NCBI RefSeq assembly: GCF_963853665.1
Contig: NZ_OY970459.1
Coordinates: forward strand, 372,001-436,000
Direction: 5' to 3'
DNA from: Mycobacterium decipiens
GTDB lineage: Bacteria; Actinomycetota; Actinomycetes; Mycobacteriales; Mycobacteriaceae
Length of the DNA: 64,000 nt
Notes under the pieces: model-generated
The model's input: only the letters and a program-made list of their open reading frames with translations
What the model was told of the DNA's origin: nothing
The model's database searches: none
Shown: positions 45,826-54,840 of the stretch, in pieces
Layout: every line of letters begins with the position of its first letter
Position numbering within the stretch: position 1 is the first letter of the stretch
Position numbers and translations under genes: made by a program

Positions 45826-46572
45826 TCAGCGGCGGAACAGCTTGCTACCCAGCCACACCACGGGATCGTATTTGCGGTCGGCGACCCGTTCCTTCATCGG
45901 GATCAGCGCATTGTCGGTGATCTTGATGTTCTCCGGGCACACCTCGGTGCAGCATTTGGTGATATTGCAGTAGCCCAGGCCGTGCTCCTCCTGCGCCTGG
46001 CTGCGCCGGTCCCGGGTGTCCAGCGGATGCATTTCGAGCTCGGCGATTCGCATGAGGAAGCGGGGGCCGGCGAACGCTTTCTTGTTTTCTTCGTGATCGC
46101 GTACGACATGGCAGACGTCTTGGCACAGGAAGCACTCGATGCACTTGCGGAACTCCTGCGAGCGCGCAACGTCGACTTGTGCCATCCGGTATTCGCCGGG
46201 CTGTAGCTCCTTGGGTGGCGCGAAAGACGGGATTTCGCGTGCCTTTTGGTAGTTGAACGAGACGTCGGTAACCAGGTCGCGAATCACCGGGAACGTCCGC
46301 ATCGGGGTGACGGTGACGATCTCGTCCTCGTCGAATGTCGACATCCGGGTCATGCACATCAGCCGCGGTTGGCCGTTGATCTCTGCCGAGCAGGATCCGC
46401 ATTTGCCCGCTTTGCAATTCCAGCGCACGGCGAGGTCCGGTGTCTGCGTCTGTTGTAGACGGAGGATGACGTCGAGCACGACCTCGCCCTCGTTGACCTC
46501 GACGGTGAACTCGCGGAGTTCGCCACTGGTTTCGTCGCCGCGCCACACCCGCATGCTCGCGTTGTAGGTCAT
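45826..46572 (-). CDS. Succinate dehydrogenase iron-sulfur subunit (Rv0247c-like, Sdh1)
   Basis: The 248-residue protein has three iron-sulfur centres. The plant-type [2Fe-2S] cysteines are in CKAGKCGSC plus RLMC. The next cluster is in CIECFLCQDVC, and the last lies in CNITKCCTEVCPE. It carries electrons from the flavoprotein to the membrane subunit. The ATG overlaps the upstream flavoprotein stop by one base (TGATG). Third gene of the Rv0249c-Rv0248c-Rv0247c operon. Confidence 0.92.
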   Translation of the reverse strand: MTYNASMRVWRGDETSGELREFTVEVNEGEVVLDVILRLQQTQTPDLAVRWNCKAGKCGSCSAEINGQPRLMCMTRMSTFDEDEIVTVTPMRTFPVIRDLVTDVSFNYQKAREIPSFAPPKELQPGEYRMAQVDVARSQEFRKCIECFLCQDVCHVVRDHEENKKAFAGPRFLMRIAELEMHPLDTRDRRSQAQEEHGLGYCNITKCCTEVCPENIKITDNALIPMKERVADRKYDPVVWLGSKLFRR

Positions 46573-48512
46573 CAGCCTCTCCGTCCTGGATGCCCGGCCA
46601 GCTCTTCGTCGGTGTAGTACTTCTCCAACTCCGAGATCTCGAAGAGCTCTAGCAAGTCGGGCCGCATGGGCGTTTGTGGCTGCCGCGTGACGCTGATGTG
46701 GGCGTTGGAGTCGCCGGCCCCGTGTCCATCGGTTTCCGTGGTTTCGGTGGCACGGCACACCAGCAGGATCTTGCGCCAGTCGGAATCCATGCCGGGATGG
46801 TCGTCTCGGGTGTGGCCGCCCCGGCTCTCGGTGCGGTCCAGCGCCGCTCTGGCGACGCACTCGCTGACCAGCAGCATGTTGCGCAGATCGATGGCCAGGT
46901 TCCAGCCCGGGTTGTATTGGCGATGACCTTCGACGAGCACGTTGTGGTACCGCGCCCACAGCTCGGCCACCAGGGTCAGCGCCTTGGAAATTTCGTCCGC
47001 GTTGCGGATGATGCCCACCAGGTCGTTCATCAAGTACTGCAAGTCCATATGCAGTGCGTATGGATTCTCCGGTGCCGCGCCGTCTTTCGGTCCGTCGAAG
47101 GGCCTCAGCGCCTGTCGGGCCGCTTCGTCGACGGCCTCAGCCGAGATCACCGGACGGCTGCTCAGTGCCCGCACGTAATCGGCGGCACCCAGGCCGGCCC
47201 GCCGGCCGAATACCAGCAGATCGGACAGCGAGTTGCCGCCCAGCCGGTTGGAACCATGCATACCGCCGGCACATTCGCCGGCGGCGAACAGCCCGGGCAC
47301 GGTGGAGGCACCGGTGTCCGCGTCGACTTCGACACCACCCATCACGTAGTGACACGTCGGCCCGACTTCCATTGCCTGCGTTGTGATGTCGACTTCAGCG
47401 AGCTCTTTGAACTGGTGATACATCGACGGCAATCGCCGCTTGATGTCGGCGGGTGTCAGCCGGGACGCGATATCGAGGTAGACGCCGCCGTGCGGAGTTC
47501 CGCGGCCGGCCTTGACCTCCGAGTTGATTGCGCGGGCGACCTCATCGCGGGGCAGCAGGTCCGGGGTGCGTCGGGCCGAGTCGTTGTCCTTGAGCCACTG
47601 GTCGGCCTCTTGCTCTGTCTCGGCGTACTGGCCTTTGAACACCGGCGGGATGTAGTTGAACATGAACCGGGTGCCCTCGGAATTCTTCAGCACTCCGCCG
47701 TCACCCCGAACCCCTTCGGTGACCAGAATGCCTTTGACGCTGGGCGGCCACACCATGCCCGTCGGGTGGAACTGGACGAACTCCATGTTGATCAGCGTCG
47801 CCCCGGCCCGCAGTGCCAAAGCGTGCCCGTCGCCGGTGTACTCCCAGGAGTTGGATGTCACCTTGAACGACTTGCCGATCCCGCCGGTGGCAAGCACCAC
47901 CGCTGGCGCCTCGAACAAGATGAACCGGCCGCTTTCGCGCCAATAGCCGAAGGCTCCGGCGATCACGCCCTGGTCCTTGAGCAGCTCGGTGATCGTGCAT
48001 TCGGCGAATACTTTGATCCGCGCCTCGTAGTCGCCGACTTCGGCGTGATCCTCCTGCTGCAGCGAGACAATCTTCTGCTGCATGGTGCGGATCAACTCCA
48101 GGCCGGTGCGGTCGCCAACATGCGCCAGCCGTGGATAGGTGTGTCCGCCGAAGTTGCGCTGGCTGATTCGTCCATCTTCGGTGCGGTCGAACAGCGCGCC
48201 GTAGGTCTCCAACTCCCAGACCCGGTCCGGTGCTTCCTTGGCGTGTAGTTCGGCCATCCGCCAGTTGTTCAGGAACTTTCCACCGCGCATCGTGTCGCCG
48301 AAGTGGGTCTTCCAGTTGTCCTTCGGGTTAGCGTTGCCCATCGCCGCCGCGCAACCGCCCTCGGCCATCACCGTGTGGGCCTTGCCGAATAGGGATTTGC
48401 ACACCACCGCGACTTTCAGGCCACGTTCACGCGCCTCGATGACCGCCCGTAGCCCCGCGCCGCCGGCACCGATCACGACTACGTCGTAGGAGTGCCGCTC
48501 GACCTCAACCAT
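46572..48512 (-). CDS. sdhA: Succinate dehydrogenase flavoprotein subunit (Rv0248c-like, Sdh1)
   Basis: This is a 646-residue flavoprotein. The dinucleotide-binding site is VIGAGGAGLRAVIEA and the FAD-linking histidine is in KAHTVMAEGG. Active-site blocks are QFHPTGMVWPP and GPTCHYVMGGVEVD. It oxidises succinate to fumarate in the TCA cycle and feeds the respiratory chain. It is the Sdh1 type, the generator of the main succinate-driven respiration in mycobacteria. The overlapping downstream gene supplies the Fe-S subunit. Confidence 0.94.
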   Translation of the reverse strand: MVEVERHSYDVVVIGAGGAGLRAVIEARERGLKVAVVCKSLFGKAHTVMAEGGCAAAMGNANPKDNWKTHFGDTMRGGKFLNNWRMAELHAKEAPDRVWELETYGALFDRTEDGRISQRNFGGHTYPRLAHVGDRTGLELIRTMQQKIVSLQQEDHAEVGDYEARIKVFAECTITELLKDQGVIAGAFGYWRESGRFILFEAPAVVLATGGIGKSFKVTSNSWEYTGDGHALALRAGATLINMEFVQFHPTGMVWPPSVKGILVTEGVRGDGGVLKNSEGTRFMFNYIPPVFKGQYAETEQEADQWLKDNDSARRTPDLLPRDEVARAINSEVKAGRGTPHGGVYLDIASRLTPADIKRRLPSMYHQFKELAEVDITTQAMEVGPTCHYVMGGVEVDADTGASTVPGLFAAGECAGGMHGSNRLGGNSLSDLLVFGRRAGLGAADYVRALSSRPVISAEAVDEAARQALRPFDGPKDGAAPENPYALHMDLQYLMNDLVGIIRNADEISKALTLVAELWARYHNVLVEGHRQYNPGWNLAIDLRNMLLVSECVARAALDRTESRGGHTRDDHPGMDSDWRKILLVCRATETTETDGHGAGDSNAHISVTRQPQTPMRPDLLELFEISELEKYYTDEELAGHPGRRG

Positions 48513-48572
48513 AAAACCTCGCTAAGCCTTCGGATGACTCCGCTATTTCCCCAACTGTTCTGAAATGATTCT

Positions 48573-49394
48573 TCAGCCAATAAATCTGAGATCTGTGATG
48601 CTGCCACTGGCTACCAGCATGATATAGAAATCGGTCAGTGCCAGGGTTCCCAGCGTGGTCCACGCGAATTGCATGTGCCGGGTATTGAGCTTGCTGACCT
48701 GTGTCCAGATCCAGTACCGCACTGGGTGCTTGGAGAAATGCTTGAGCCGCCCGCCGGTGGCGTGCCGGCACGAATGGCAGGACACGGTGTAGGCCCACAG
48801 CAGAAGCACATTGATCGTCAAAATGACATTGCCCAAACCGAAGCCGAACCCGGAGGGCGAGTGAAATGCTTTGACCGCATCGTAGGTGTTGATCAGTGAC
48901 ACCAACACCGCGATGTAGAAGAAGTACCGGTGGCTGTTCTGGACGATCAGTGGCAGCCGGGTTTCACCGGTGTAGTGAGCCCGCGGCTCGGGTACCGCGC
49001 AGCTTGTCGGCGACTGCCACACCGACCGGTAATAGGCCTTGCGGTAGTAGTAGCAGGTGAGCCGGAAGCCAAGCAGGAACGGTAATGCCAGTGCGCCCAA
49101 CGGTATCCACCACGGAAAGGGCCCGAACCAGACGCCGAGATGGCTGGCACCGGGCGCGCAGGACGCGCTGACGCACGGCGAGTAGAACGGCGTTAGGTAG
49201 TGGTATTTCTCCACCCAGTATTGGCCGCCCCAGAACGCCCGGGTGGTCGCATAGAGGATGAACGCCAAAAGGCCGATGTTGGTCAGCAGCGGCGACAACC
49301 ACCAGAGGTCGGTGCGAAGTGTCCGTTCCGGGATTTGTGCGCGGGCGGGTGAGAAAACGCCGGTCGCAGGACGGTTCGCCGTGGGTGCGCTCAT
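48573..49394 (-). CDS. Succinate dehydrogenase membrane anchor subunit (Rv0249c-like, Sdh1)
   Basis: The 273-residue protein has five or so helices, including LLTNIGLLAFILYATTRAF, WWIPLGALALPFLLGF, YFFYIAVLVSLINTY and LGTLALTDFYIMLVA. Histidines in NSHRYFFY and SCHSCRHATGG may serve haem or quinone sites. It anchors the SdhA/B pair. The ATG at 49394 is chosen over an upstream extension because it gives the known length. First gene of the operon. Confidence 0.9.
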   Translation of the reverse strand: MSAPTANRPATGVFSPARAQIPERTLRTDLWWLSPLLTNIGLLAFILYATTRAFWGGQYWVEKYHYLTPFYSPCVSASCAPGASHLGVWFGPFPWWIPLGALALPFLLGFRLTCYYYRKAYYRSVWQSPTSCAVPEPRAHYTGETRLPLIVQNSHRYFFYIAVLVSLINTYDAVKAFHSPSGFGFGLGNVILTINVLLLWAYTVSCHSCRHATGGRLKHFSKHPVRYWIWTQVSKLNTRHMQFAWTTLGTLALTDFYIMLVASGSITDLRFIG

Positions 49395-49473
49395 TCTAGT
49401 GTGATCCTCTTCGCGTGTTATCTCGTCGAAGGGTACACAGATAGAGGACCCCCTTTTCCGGGGGGCTTGGTTG

Positions 49474-49770
49474 TCAGTACCTGCTGTGACCTCCGACACC
49501 CTCGTCGTCAACATCACGCCAAAATTCGCGATCGTACTCGGTGTCGGGTATGGCGATCTTCTCGGTGGATTGCTGCACAGTGGCGCGTTCCAGATCCAAT
49601 TCAGAGACGTCGATGTCGAGCAATTCGATGTCGGTGAGGATCCGATCGGCGTCGATGACGATGCGTCGCATCGCCGGGTTGTCGCCGAACCGCGCCTTCA
49701 GCGCGGTCACGCATCGCCGCAATCCGCCGATGAGGTCGTGCAGTTCGGCGAGTTCGGCAGTCGTGGACAA
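49474..49770 (-). CDS. Conserved hypothetical protein (Rv0250c-like)
   Basis: This 98-residue, acidic, mostly helical protein contains LHDLIGGLRRCVTALKARFGD, a run of IDADRILTDIELLDIDVSEL, and an end rich in Asp/Arg (REFWRDVDDEG). It uses a TTG start at 49770, supported by AGGGAG 8 nt upstream and by the expected length. It lies upstream of the sdh operon in the same direction, so a functional link to Sdh1 is possible. Function unknown. Confidence 0.82.
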   Translation of the reverse strand: MSTTAELAELHDLIGGLRRCVTALKARFGDNPAMRRIVIDADRILTDIELLDIDVSELDLERATVQQSTEKIAIPDTEYDREFWRDVDDEGVGGHSRY

Positions 49771-49909
49771 CGGATGCTCCCTGGGCTGATGGTGCTACAG
49801 ATCACAGTACGCCTCCCGATACTATCCAGAGTCCGAGCCAGACGTCGGACGCAGTCATGTCGCGGTCGTGTCGCGCGACGAGGAAGCCGGTAGGGAAGCA
49901 GACACAGCG

Positions 49910-50677
49910 ATGCCAACTGGGGCAGGTCAGAGGGCTGCGCAGCGTGCCACGGCGTTGCTAGCGCTGCATCAGCCCGGCAACCCGGTCGTGCTGCCAACGG
50001 TGTGGGACGCGTGGTCGGCACGGCTGGCCGCCAGCGCCGGGTTCGCCGCACTCACCGTGGGTAGTCATCCGGTGGCCGAATCGATCGGCAAGGCCGACAA
50101 CGAGGGCATGTCGTTTGAGGACGTGCTCACCCGGGTCGCCCAGATCACGGCGGCGGTCGACGTCCCGGTCTCGGTGGACATCGAATCGGGCTACGGGCGC
50201 TCGGCGCCGCGGTTGATCGAGGGCTTGCTGAGTGTGGGTGCCGTCGGGCTGAATATCGAAGACACCGTGCACTCCGAAGGTGGGCGGCTGCGGACTTCTG
50301 GCGAACACGCCGACCTGGTGGGTGCCCTACGGTCGGCGGCAGATGCGGCCGGGGTCCATGTCGTGGTGAATGCCCGCACCGATCTGTTTCTGCGCCAGGA
50401 TGGCGATCCGGCGGACCGCTTCGAGCGGGCGGTGGCTCGGCTGAGCGAGGCCGCCGCGGCCGGTGCTGACGTGCTCTATCCGGTGGGTCGGCACGACCCG
50501 GAAGCGTTGCGGCGCTTGACCACTGAGCTACCGTTGCCGGTCAACGCGATCGCCTTGCCGGACCAGGACGATCCGGCGTCCTTCGCCCCGCTGGGGGTGG
50601 GCCGGATCAGCTTCGGCCCCTTTTTGCAGGGCGCCTTGTCTGGCAAGGCGACCGAGATGCTGGCCCGCTGGGTTTGA
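49910..50677 (+). CDS. Isocitrate lyase/PEP-mutase superfamily protein
   Basis: This roughly 255-residue TIM barrel has the metal/phosphonate-type motif VSVDIESGYG, VGLNIEDTVHSEGG and VVNARTDLFL, characteristic of PEP mutase-like/2-methylisocitrate-lyase-like enzymes. The KKCGH loop of true isocitrate lyases is not present, so it more likely acts on another C-C, C-P or oxaloacetate-like substrate. The ATG at 49910 is preferred to the GTG at 49868 but the choice is uncertain. It is not between Rv0250c and hsp in H37Rv as I recall. Confidence 0.85.
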   Translation: MPTGAGQRAAQRATALLALHQPGNPVVLPTVWDAWSARLAASAGFAALTVGSHPVAESIGKADNEGMSFEDVLTRVAQITAAVDVPVSVDIESGYGRSAPRLIEGLLSVGAVGLNIEDTVHSEGGRLRTSGEHADLVGALRSAADAAGVHVVVNARTDLFLRQDGDPADRFERAVARLSEAAAAGADVLYPVGRHDPEALRRLTTELPLPVNAIALPDQDDPASFAPLGVGRISFGPFLQGALSGKATEMLARWV

Positions 50678-50737
50678 TCGACCAAACGACAGATCCGGCG
50701 GAACCATCGGCCCCGCCGGATCATGCCCGATCGCAAG

Positions 50738-51187
50738 CTACTTCGTGACTGCGATGCGCTGCGCCTGAGTTCCGGCCGGGTCCTGGTGGGCGCCGGTAAC
50801 CCGTACGGTCAGCACACCCGCGTCATACGAAGCCGCGATGGCCTCGCTGGTGACATGCGCGGGCAGCCGGAAGGACCGGCGGAATGATCCGTAGCGGATC
50901 TCACGCAGGGTGCGGCCGTCTTTCTCCTCCGCACGCTCGTCGCGGTGTTCGCCGCGAATCACCAGGCGGCCAGCGTCAAGCTCAACGTTGACGTCCTTGT
51001 CGACGTCAACACCGGGCAGTTCCAGCCGGACGACCGCGTCATCGCCCTCCTTGACGATCTCGGCGGCCGGGGTGAAGTCACCGCTCAGGGGCCGATACCA
51101 GTCCGCCGTCGCGGCGGGGCCGAAAAAGTCACGCAGCCAGCGGTCGGTGTTCCAGGCCGGGCGCGACCACAATGCGAGATTGCTCAT
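50738..51187 (-). CDS. hsp: Small heat-shock protein Hsp (Acr2, HSP20 family)
   Basis: The 149-residue alpha-crystallin-type chaperone has the central domain PAAEIVKEGDDAVVRLELPGVDVDKDV and the signature GEHRDERAEEKDGR. FRLPAHVTSEAIAASYDAGVLTVRV completes it. It prevents aggregation of unfolded proteins. The ATG at 51187 follows TAGGAGA. Upstream lies a HAIR-like repeat overlapping a SigH/SigE-type promoter, consistent with HspR repression and extracytoplasmic-stress induction known for the M. tuberculosis gene. Confidence 0.93.
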   Translation of the reverse strand: MSNLALWSRPAWNTDRWLRDFFGPAATADWYRPLSGDFTPAAEIVKEGDDAVVRLELPGVDVDKDVNVELDAGRLVIRGEHRDERAEEKDGRTLREIRYGSFRRSFRLPAHVTSEAIAASYDAGVLTVRVTGAHQDPAGTQAQRIAVTK

Positions 51188-51253
51188 GAATGTCTCCTAA
51201 TTCTTCGTTGTGAGTTAGCTGTGTCCGGCGCGTTGCCGGCTTGCTATACCAAG

Positions 51254-51280
51254 AACATGAGTCGCCCACGCTTAAGTTCC
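51254..51280 (-). promoter_or_regulatory. SigH/SigE-type promoter with overlapping HspR (HAIR-like) site for hsp
   Basis: On the minus strand GGAAC (51280-51276) is followed after 19 bases by GTT (51256-51254), the layout of a SigH/SigE promoter. Within it CTTAAGC-N7-ACTCATG (51276-51256) matches the HspR HAIR consensus CTTGAGT-N7-ACTCAAG at 11 of 14 positions. It lies about 67 bp upstream of the hsp start. Confidence 0.65.
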
Positions 51281-51329
51281 ACCTGGGCGTTCACCGGCAG
51301 CGAACAGGGTCACACAGCCGGCTGGCAGG

Positions 51330-51339
51330 TGTGATCACA
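51330..51339. promoter_or_regulatory. Palindrome upstream of nirB
   Basis: TGTGATCACA is a perfect 10-bp palindrome 62 bp upstream of nirB. It resembles collapsed CRP half-sites but lacks the usual 6-bp spacing, so its regulator is uncertain. NnaR or GlnR sites would also be expected here. Confidence 0.3.
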
Positions 51340-51401
51340 GTGTCATCCGTGCGTCACATTTGGCGTCTTTTCGGTAATTTCTCGCCCTTACCCTCAAGAC
51401 C

Positions 51402-53969
51402 ATGCCTACGGCCGGGAGTTCGCGCGCGCCTGCCGCGGCTCGCCGGATTGTCGTGGTCGGCCACGGCATGGTGGGTCACCGGCTGGTCGAGGCGCTGCGT
51501 GCCCGAGACATCGACGGGATGCTGCGGATCACGGTGTTGGCCGAGGAGGTCGATGCGGCGTATGACCGCGTCGGACTGACCTCCTACACCGAAAGCTGGG
51601 ACCGTGACCTGCTGGCCCTGCCGGGAAACGACTACGCCGGTGACGAGCGGGTTCGGTTGCTGCTGAACACACCGGTCACCGAGATTGACCGCGCGACGAA
51701 ATCGGTGGTCACCGCCCACGGGCGACGGCACAGCTACGACACCCTGGTCCTGGCCACCGGGTCCTACGCGTTCGTCCCGCCGGTGCCCGGTCACGACCTG
51801 CCGGCCTGCCACGTCTACCGCACCCTGGACGACCTCGACGCTATCCGCGCCGACGCGCAGCGCACCGTGGCCGGCGGTCACACCGATGGCGGAGTGGTTA
51901 TCGGTGGCGGCCTGCTGGGCCTCGAAGCCGCCAATGCGCTGCGCCAATTCGGTTTGCAGACACACGTCGTCGAGATGATGCCGCGGCTGATGGCCCAGCA
52001 GATCGACGAGGCCGGGGGTGCGCTGCTGGCCAGGATGATCACCGAGCTCGGAATCGCCGTACACGTCGGAACGGGCACCGAATCGATTGAGTCCGTAGAG
52101 CATTCGGATGGCTCGGCCGCTGTGCGGGTCCGGCTAACCGACGGCGAGGTCATCGATGCCGGGGTGGTGATCTTCGCCGCCGGTATCCGGCCGCGCGACG
52201 AGCTGGCCAGGGCGGCGGGGCTGACGATCGGCGATCGTGGTGGCGTGCTCACCGACTTGTCCTGCCGGACAAGTGATCCTGACATCTACGCGGTAGGTGA
52301 GGTCGCGGCGATCGAGGGGCGGTGCTACGGCCTGGTCGGGCCCGGCTACACCAGCGCCGAAGTGGTGGCGGACCGGCTGCTGGACGGGGCGGCGGAGTTC
52401 CCCGCAGCGGACCTGTCGACGAAGCTCAAGCTGTTGGGCGTCGATGTCGCCAGCTTCGGTGATGCGATGGGGGCGACCGACAACTGCCTCGAGGTCGTCA
52501 TCAACGACGCGGTGAACCGCACCTACGCCAAGCTGGTGCTATCCGATGACGCCAAGACGCTGCTCGGCGGTGTGCTGGTGGGCGACGCCTCGTCGTACGG
52601 GGTATTGCGGCCCATGGTCGATAGCGCGCTACCCGGGGACCCGCTGGCGTTGATTGCACCGGCCGGATCCGGTGCGGGCGCTAGCGCTTTGGGTGTTGGG
52701 GCATTGCCGGATTCGGCGCAGATCTGCTCGTGCAACAACGTCACCAAGGGGGAGCTGAGGTGCGCGATCGCCGATGGTTGTGGCGACGTTCCCGCGCTCA
52801 AGGCGTGCACCGCGGCCGGTACATCGTGCGGGTCATGCGTGCCCCTGCTCAAGCAGCTGCTGGAAGCCGAGGGCGTGGAGCAGTCCAAGGCGCTGTGCGA
52901 GCACTTCAGCCAGTCGCGCGCGGAGCTGTTCGAAATCATCACCGCCACTGAAATTAGGACCTTCTCCGGGCTGCTCGAGCAGTTCGGACGCGGAAAAGGT
53001 TGTGACATATGCAAACCCGTGGTCGCCTCGATCCTGGCGTCCACTGGCTCCGACCACATTCTGGACGGAGAGCAGGCCTCACTGCAGGACTCCAACGACC
53101 ACTTCCTGGCCAACATTCAGAAGAACGGCAGCTACTCGGTGGTGCCGCGGGTTCCCGGAGGTGACATCAAGCCCGAACACCTGATCTTGATCGGTCAGAT
53201 CGCACAGGATTTCGGGCTCTACACCAAGATCACCGGCGGCCAGCGGATCGACTTGTTCGGCGCCCGGGTGGATCAGCTGCCCCTGATCTGGAAGCGACTG
53301 GTCGACGGCGGCATGGAATCAGGGCACGCCTACGGCAAGGCGGTGCGCACCGTGAAGAGCTGCGTGGGCAGTGACTGGTGCCGTTATGGTCAGCAGGATT
53401 CGGTGCAGCTGGCCATCGACCTGGAGCTGCGCTATCGCGGCCTGCGAGCACCGCACAAGATCAAGCTGGGCGTCTCGGGTTGCGCGCGAGAGTGCGCCGA
53501 GGCGCGCGGCAAGGATGTGGGCGTAATCGCCACCGAAAAGGGTTGGAACCTCTACGTCGCTGGCAACGGCGGCATGACGCCCAAGCATGCCCAACTGCTG
53601 GCCAGCGACCTGGACAACGCGACGTTGGTTCGCTACATCGACCGCTTTCTCATGTACTACATCCGCACGGCCGACCGGCTGCAGCGGACGGCGCCATGGG
53701 TCGAATCGCTGGAGGGCGGAATCGACCATGTGCGCGAGGTCGTGTGCGAAGACTCACTGGGCTTGGCCAACGAATTCGAGGCCGCAATTCAGCGCCATGT
53801 GCAGAACTACCAGTGCGAATGGAAGGGCGTGCTGGACGATCCGGACAAGTTGTCGCGGTTCGTTTCCTTCGTCAACGCCCCCGACGCCGTCGACTCGACG
53901 GTGAAATTCACCGAGCGTGCCGGGCGCAAAGTACCTGTGCCCATTGGTATCCCGCGGGTCCGCTCATGA
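51402..53969 (+). CDS. nirB: Nitrite reductase large subunit NirB
   Basis: The 855-residue assimilatory nitrite reductase reduces nitrite to ammonium with NAD(P)H. The order of domains is FAD-binding (VVVGHGMVGHRLVEAL) and NAD-binding (VVIGGGLLGLEAANAL). A BFD-like [2Fe-2S] region (CSCNNVTKGELRCAI, SCGSCVPLL) comes next, and then the nitrite/sulfite reductase half. Cysteines for the [4Fe-4S]-sirohaem centre are in KSCVGSDWCRYG and VSGCARECAEARG. It is followed at 25 bp by nirD. Confidence 0.94.
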   Translation: MPTAGSSRAPAAARRIVVVGHGMVGHRLVEALRARDIDGMLRITVLAEEVDAAYDRVGLTSYTESWDRDLLALPGNDYAGDERVRLLLNTPVTEIDRATKSVVTAHGRRHSYDTLVLATGSYAFVPPVPGHDLPACHVYRTLDDLDAIRADAQRTVAGGHTDGGVVIGGGLLGLEAANALRQFGLQTHVVEMMPRLMAQQIDEAGGALLARMITELGIAVHVGTGTESIESVEHSDGSAAVRVRLTDGEVIDAGVVIFAAGIRPRDELARAAGLTIGDRGGVLTDLSCRTSDPDIYAVGEVAAIEGRCYGLVGPGYTSAEVVADRLLDGAAEFPAADLSTKLKLLGVDVASFGDAMGATDNCLEVVINDAVNRTYAKLVLSDDAKTLLGGVLVGDASSYGVLRPMVDSALPGDPLALIAPAGSGAGASALGVGALPDSAQICSCNNVTKGELRCAIADGCGDVPALKACTAAGTSCGSCVPLLKQLLEAEGVEQSKALCEHFSQSRAELFEIITATEIRTFSGLLEQFGRGKGCDICKPVVASILASTGSDHILDGEQASLQDSNDHFLANIQKNGSYSVVPRVPGGDIKPEHLILIGQIAQDFGLYTKITGGQRIDLFGARVDQLPLIWKRLVDGGMESGHAYGKAVRTVKSCVGSDWCRYGQQDSVQLAIDLELRYRGLRAPHKIKLGVSGCARECAEARGKDVGVIATEKGWNLYVAGNGGMTPKHAQLLASDLDNATLVRYIDRFLMYYIRTADRLQRTAPWVESLEGGIDHVREVVCEDSLGLANEFEAAIQRHVQNYQCEWKGVLDDPDKLSRFVSFVNAPDAVDSTVKFTERAGRKVPVPIGIPRVRS

Positions 53970-53994
53970 AGTCCGGGAGGACAAAGGAGGAACT

Positions 53995-54351
53995 GTGACG
54001 CTTCTCAACGACATTCAGGTATGGACAACCGCCTGCGCTTACGACCATCTCATTCCGGGCCGTGGCGTCGGGGTGTTGCTCGACGACGGCAGTCAGGCGG
54101 CGTTGTTCCGGCTGGACGACGGCATGGTGTATGCGGTCGGTAACGTGGACCCGTTCTCCGGCGCGGCAGTGATGTCTCGCGGGATCGTCGGTGATCGCGG
54201 CGGTCGCGCCACGGTCCAGTCGCCGATCCTGAAACAGGCTTTTGCGCTCGACGATGGCTCCTGCCTGGACGATCCGCGAGTTTCGGTGCCGGTGTACCCG
54301 GCGCGCATCACGGCGGATGGCCGCATTCAGGTCGCGCGGGTCGTCGCCTAA
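53995..54351 (+). CDS. nirD: Nitrite reductase small subunit NirD
   Basis: The 118-residue Rieske-like subunit contains LIPGRGVGVLLDDGSQAALFRL, YAVGNVDPFSGAAVMSRG and CLDDPRVSVPVYPARI. It lacks the Rieske Cys/His pairs, which is usual for NirD. The open frame begins at 53917, but the GTG at 53995 follows AAAGGAGG and gives the standard length. In H37Rv cobU, cobQ1 and PPE2 lie downstream; here the next gene is the Rv0258c homologue. Confidence 0.92.
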   Translation: MTLLNDIQVWTTACAYDHLIPGRGVGVLLDDGSQAALFRLDDGMVYAVGNVDPFSGAAVMSRGIVGDRGGRATVQSPILKQAFALDDGSCLDDPRVSVPVYPARITADGRIQVARVVA

Positions 54352-54360
54352 GAAGGCGAG

Positions 54361-54816
54361 CTATCCCCGGCTGATATCACCGATAAGGTAGCGCTGCATG
54401 GTCGGGCCAATGGCATCGACAAGCGTCTCCACCGACATGGAGTGCAGGGGCTCGGAACGCACCCCGTATCGCATGATGCCAAGACCGACGAGCTGGGAGG
54501 CGCACAGCGACGCCCGGATGGCGATCTTGTCGGCCCCCAGCATCTTGAGCAACGGGTTGAAGACCGGTCCGATGAACATGGATTGCACGATTTCGGCGGT
54601 CTTGGCCAGCCCGGTGGATGCCACGGCGCTGGCCGCAAACGGGCCACCGCCGGCCGCGTCCCAGGTGGTAATCAGCAGGTAAAGCGTTCGGCGACCGACC
54701 TGGTTGACGCTTCCGGTGACGATCTTATCGATGAACTCCGGTGTGCCGAAGGGCAACCGCAGCATCTTTGCTACCGGGTCGAGCAGCCCACGTGATGGCT
54801 CTTCATTACCGGCCAT
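54361..54816 (-). CDS. Conserved hypothetical protein resembling a TetR C-terminal domain (Rv0258c-like)
   Basis: The 151-residue helical protein lacks any helix-turn-helix. It contains SVNQVGRRTLYLLITTW, ASLCASQLVGLGIMRYG and a C-terminal VDAIGPTMQRYLIGD. The last block resembles the effector-binding domain of TetR regulators. It could be a headless regulator or an independent ligand-binding protein; the same length in H37Rv argues against recent truncation. Convergent with nirD. Confidence 0.8.
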   Translation of the reverse strand: MAGNEEPSRGLLDPVAKMLRLPFGTPEFIDKIVTGSVNQVGRRTLYLLITTWDAAGGGPFAASAVASTGLAKTAEIVQSMFIGPVFNPLLKMLGADKIAIRASLCASQLVGLGIMRYGVRSEPLHSMSVETLVDAIGPTMQRYLIGDISRG

Positions 54817-54840
54817 GGTGTCAGGATCACCCCGATGTGA

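Noticed and set aside
46674..48248. 524-codon open frame on the plus strand
   Set aside because: It is antisense to the sdhA flavoprotein gene, shows no domain and reflects GC-rich third-position shadowing.
51330..51339. CRP-type binding site
   Set aside because: TGTGATCACA lacks the spacing between half-sites that CRP needs; kept only as an unassigned palindrome.
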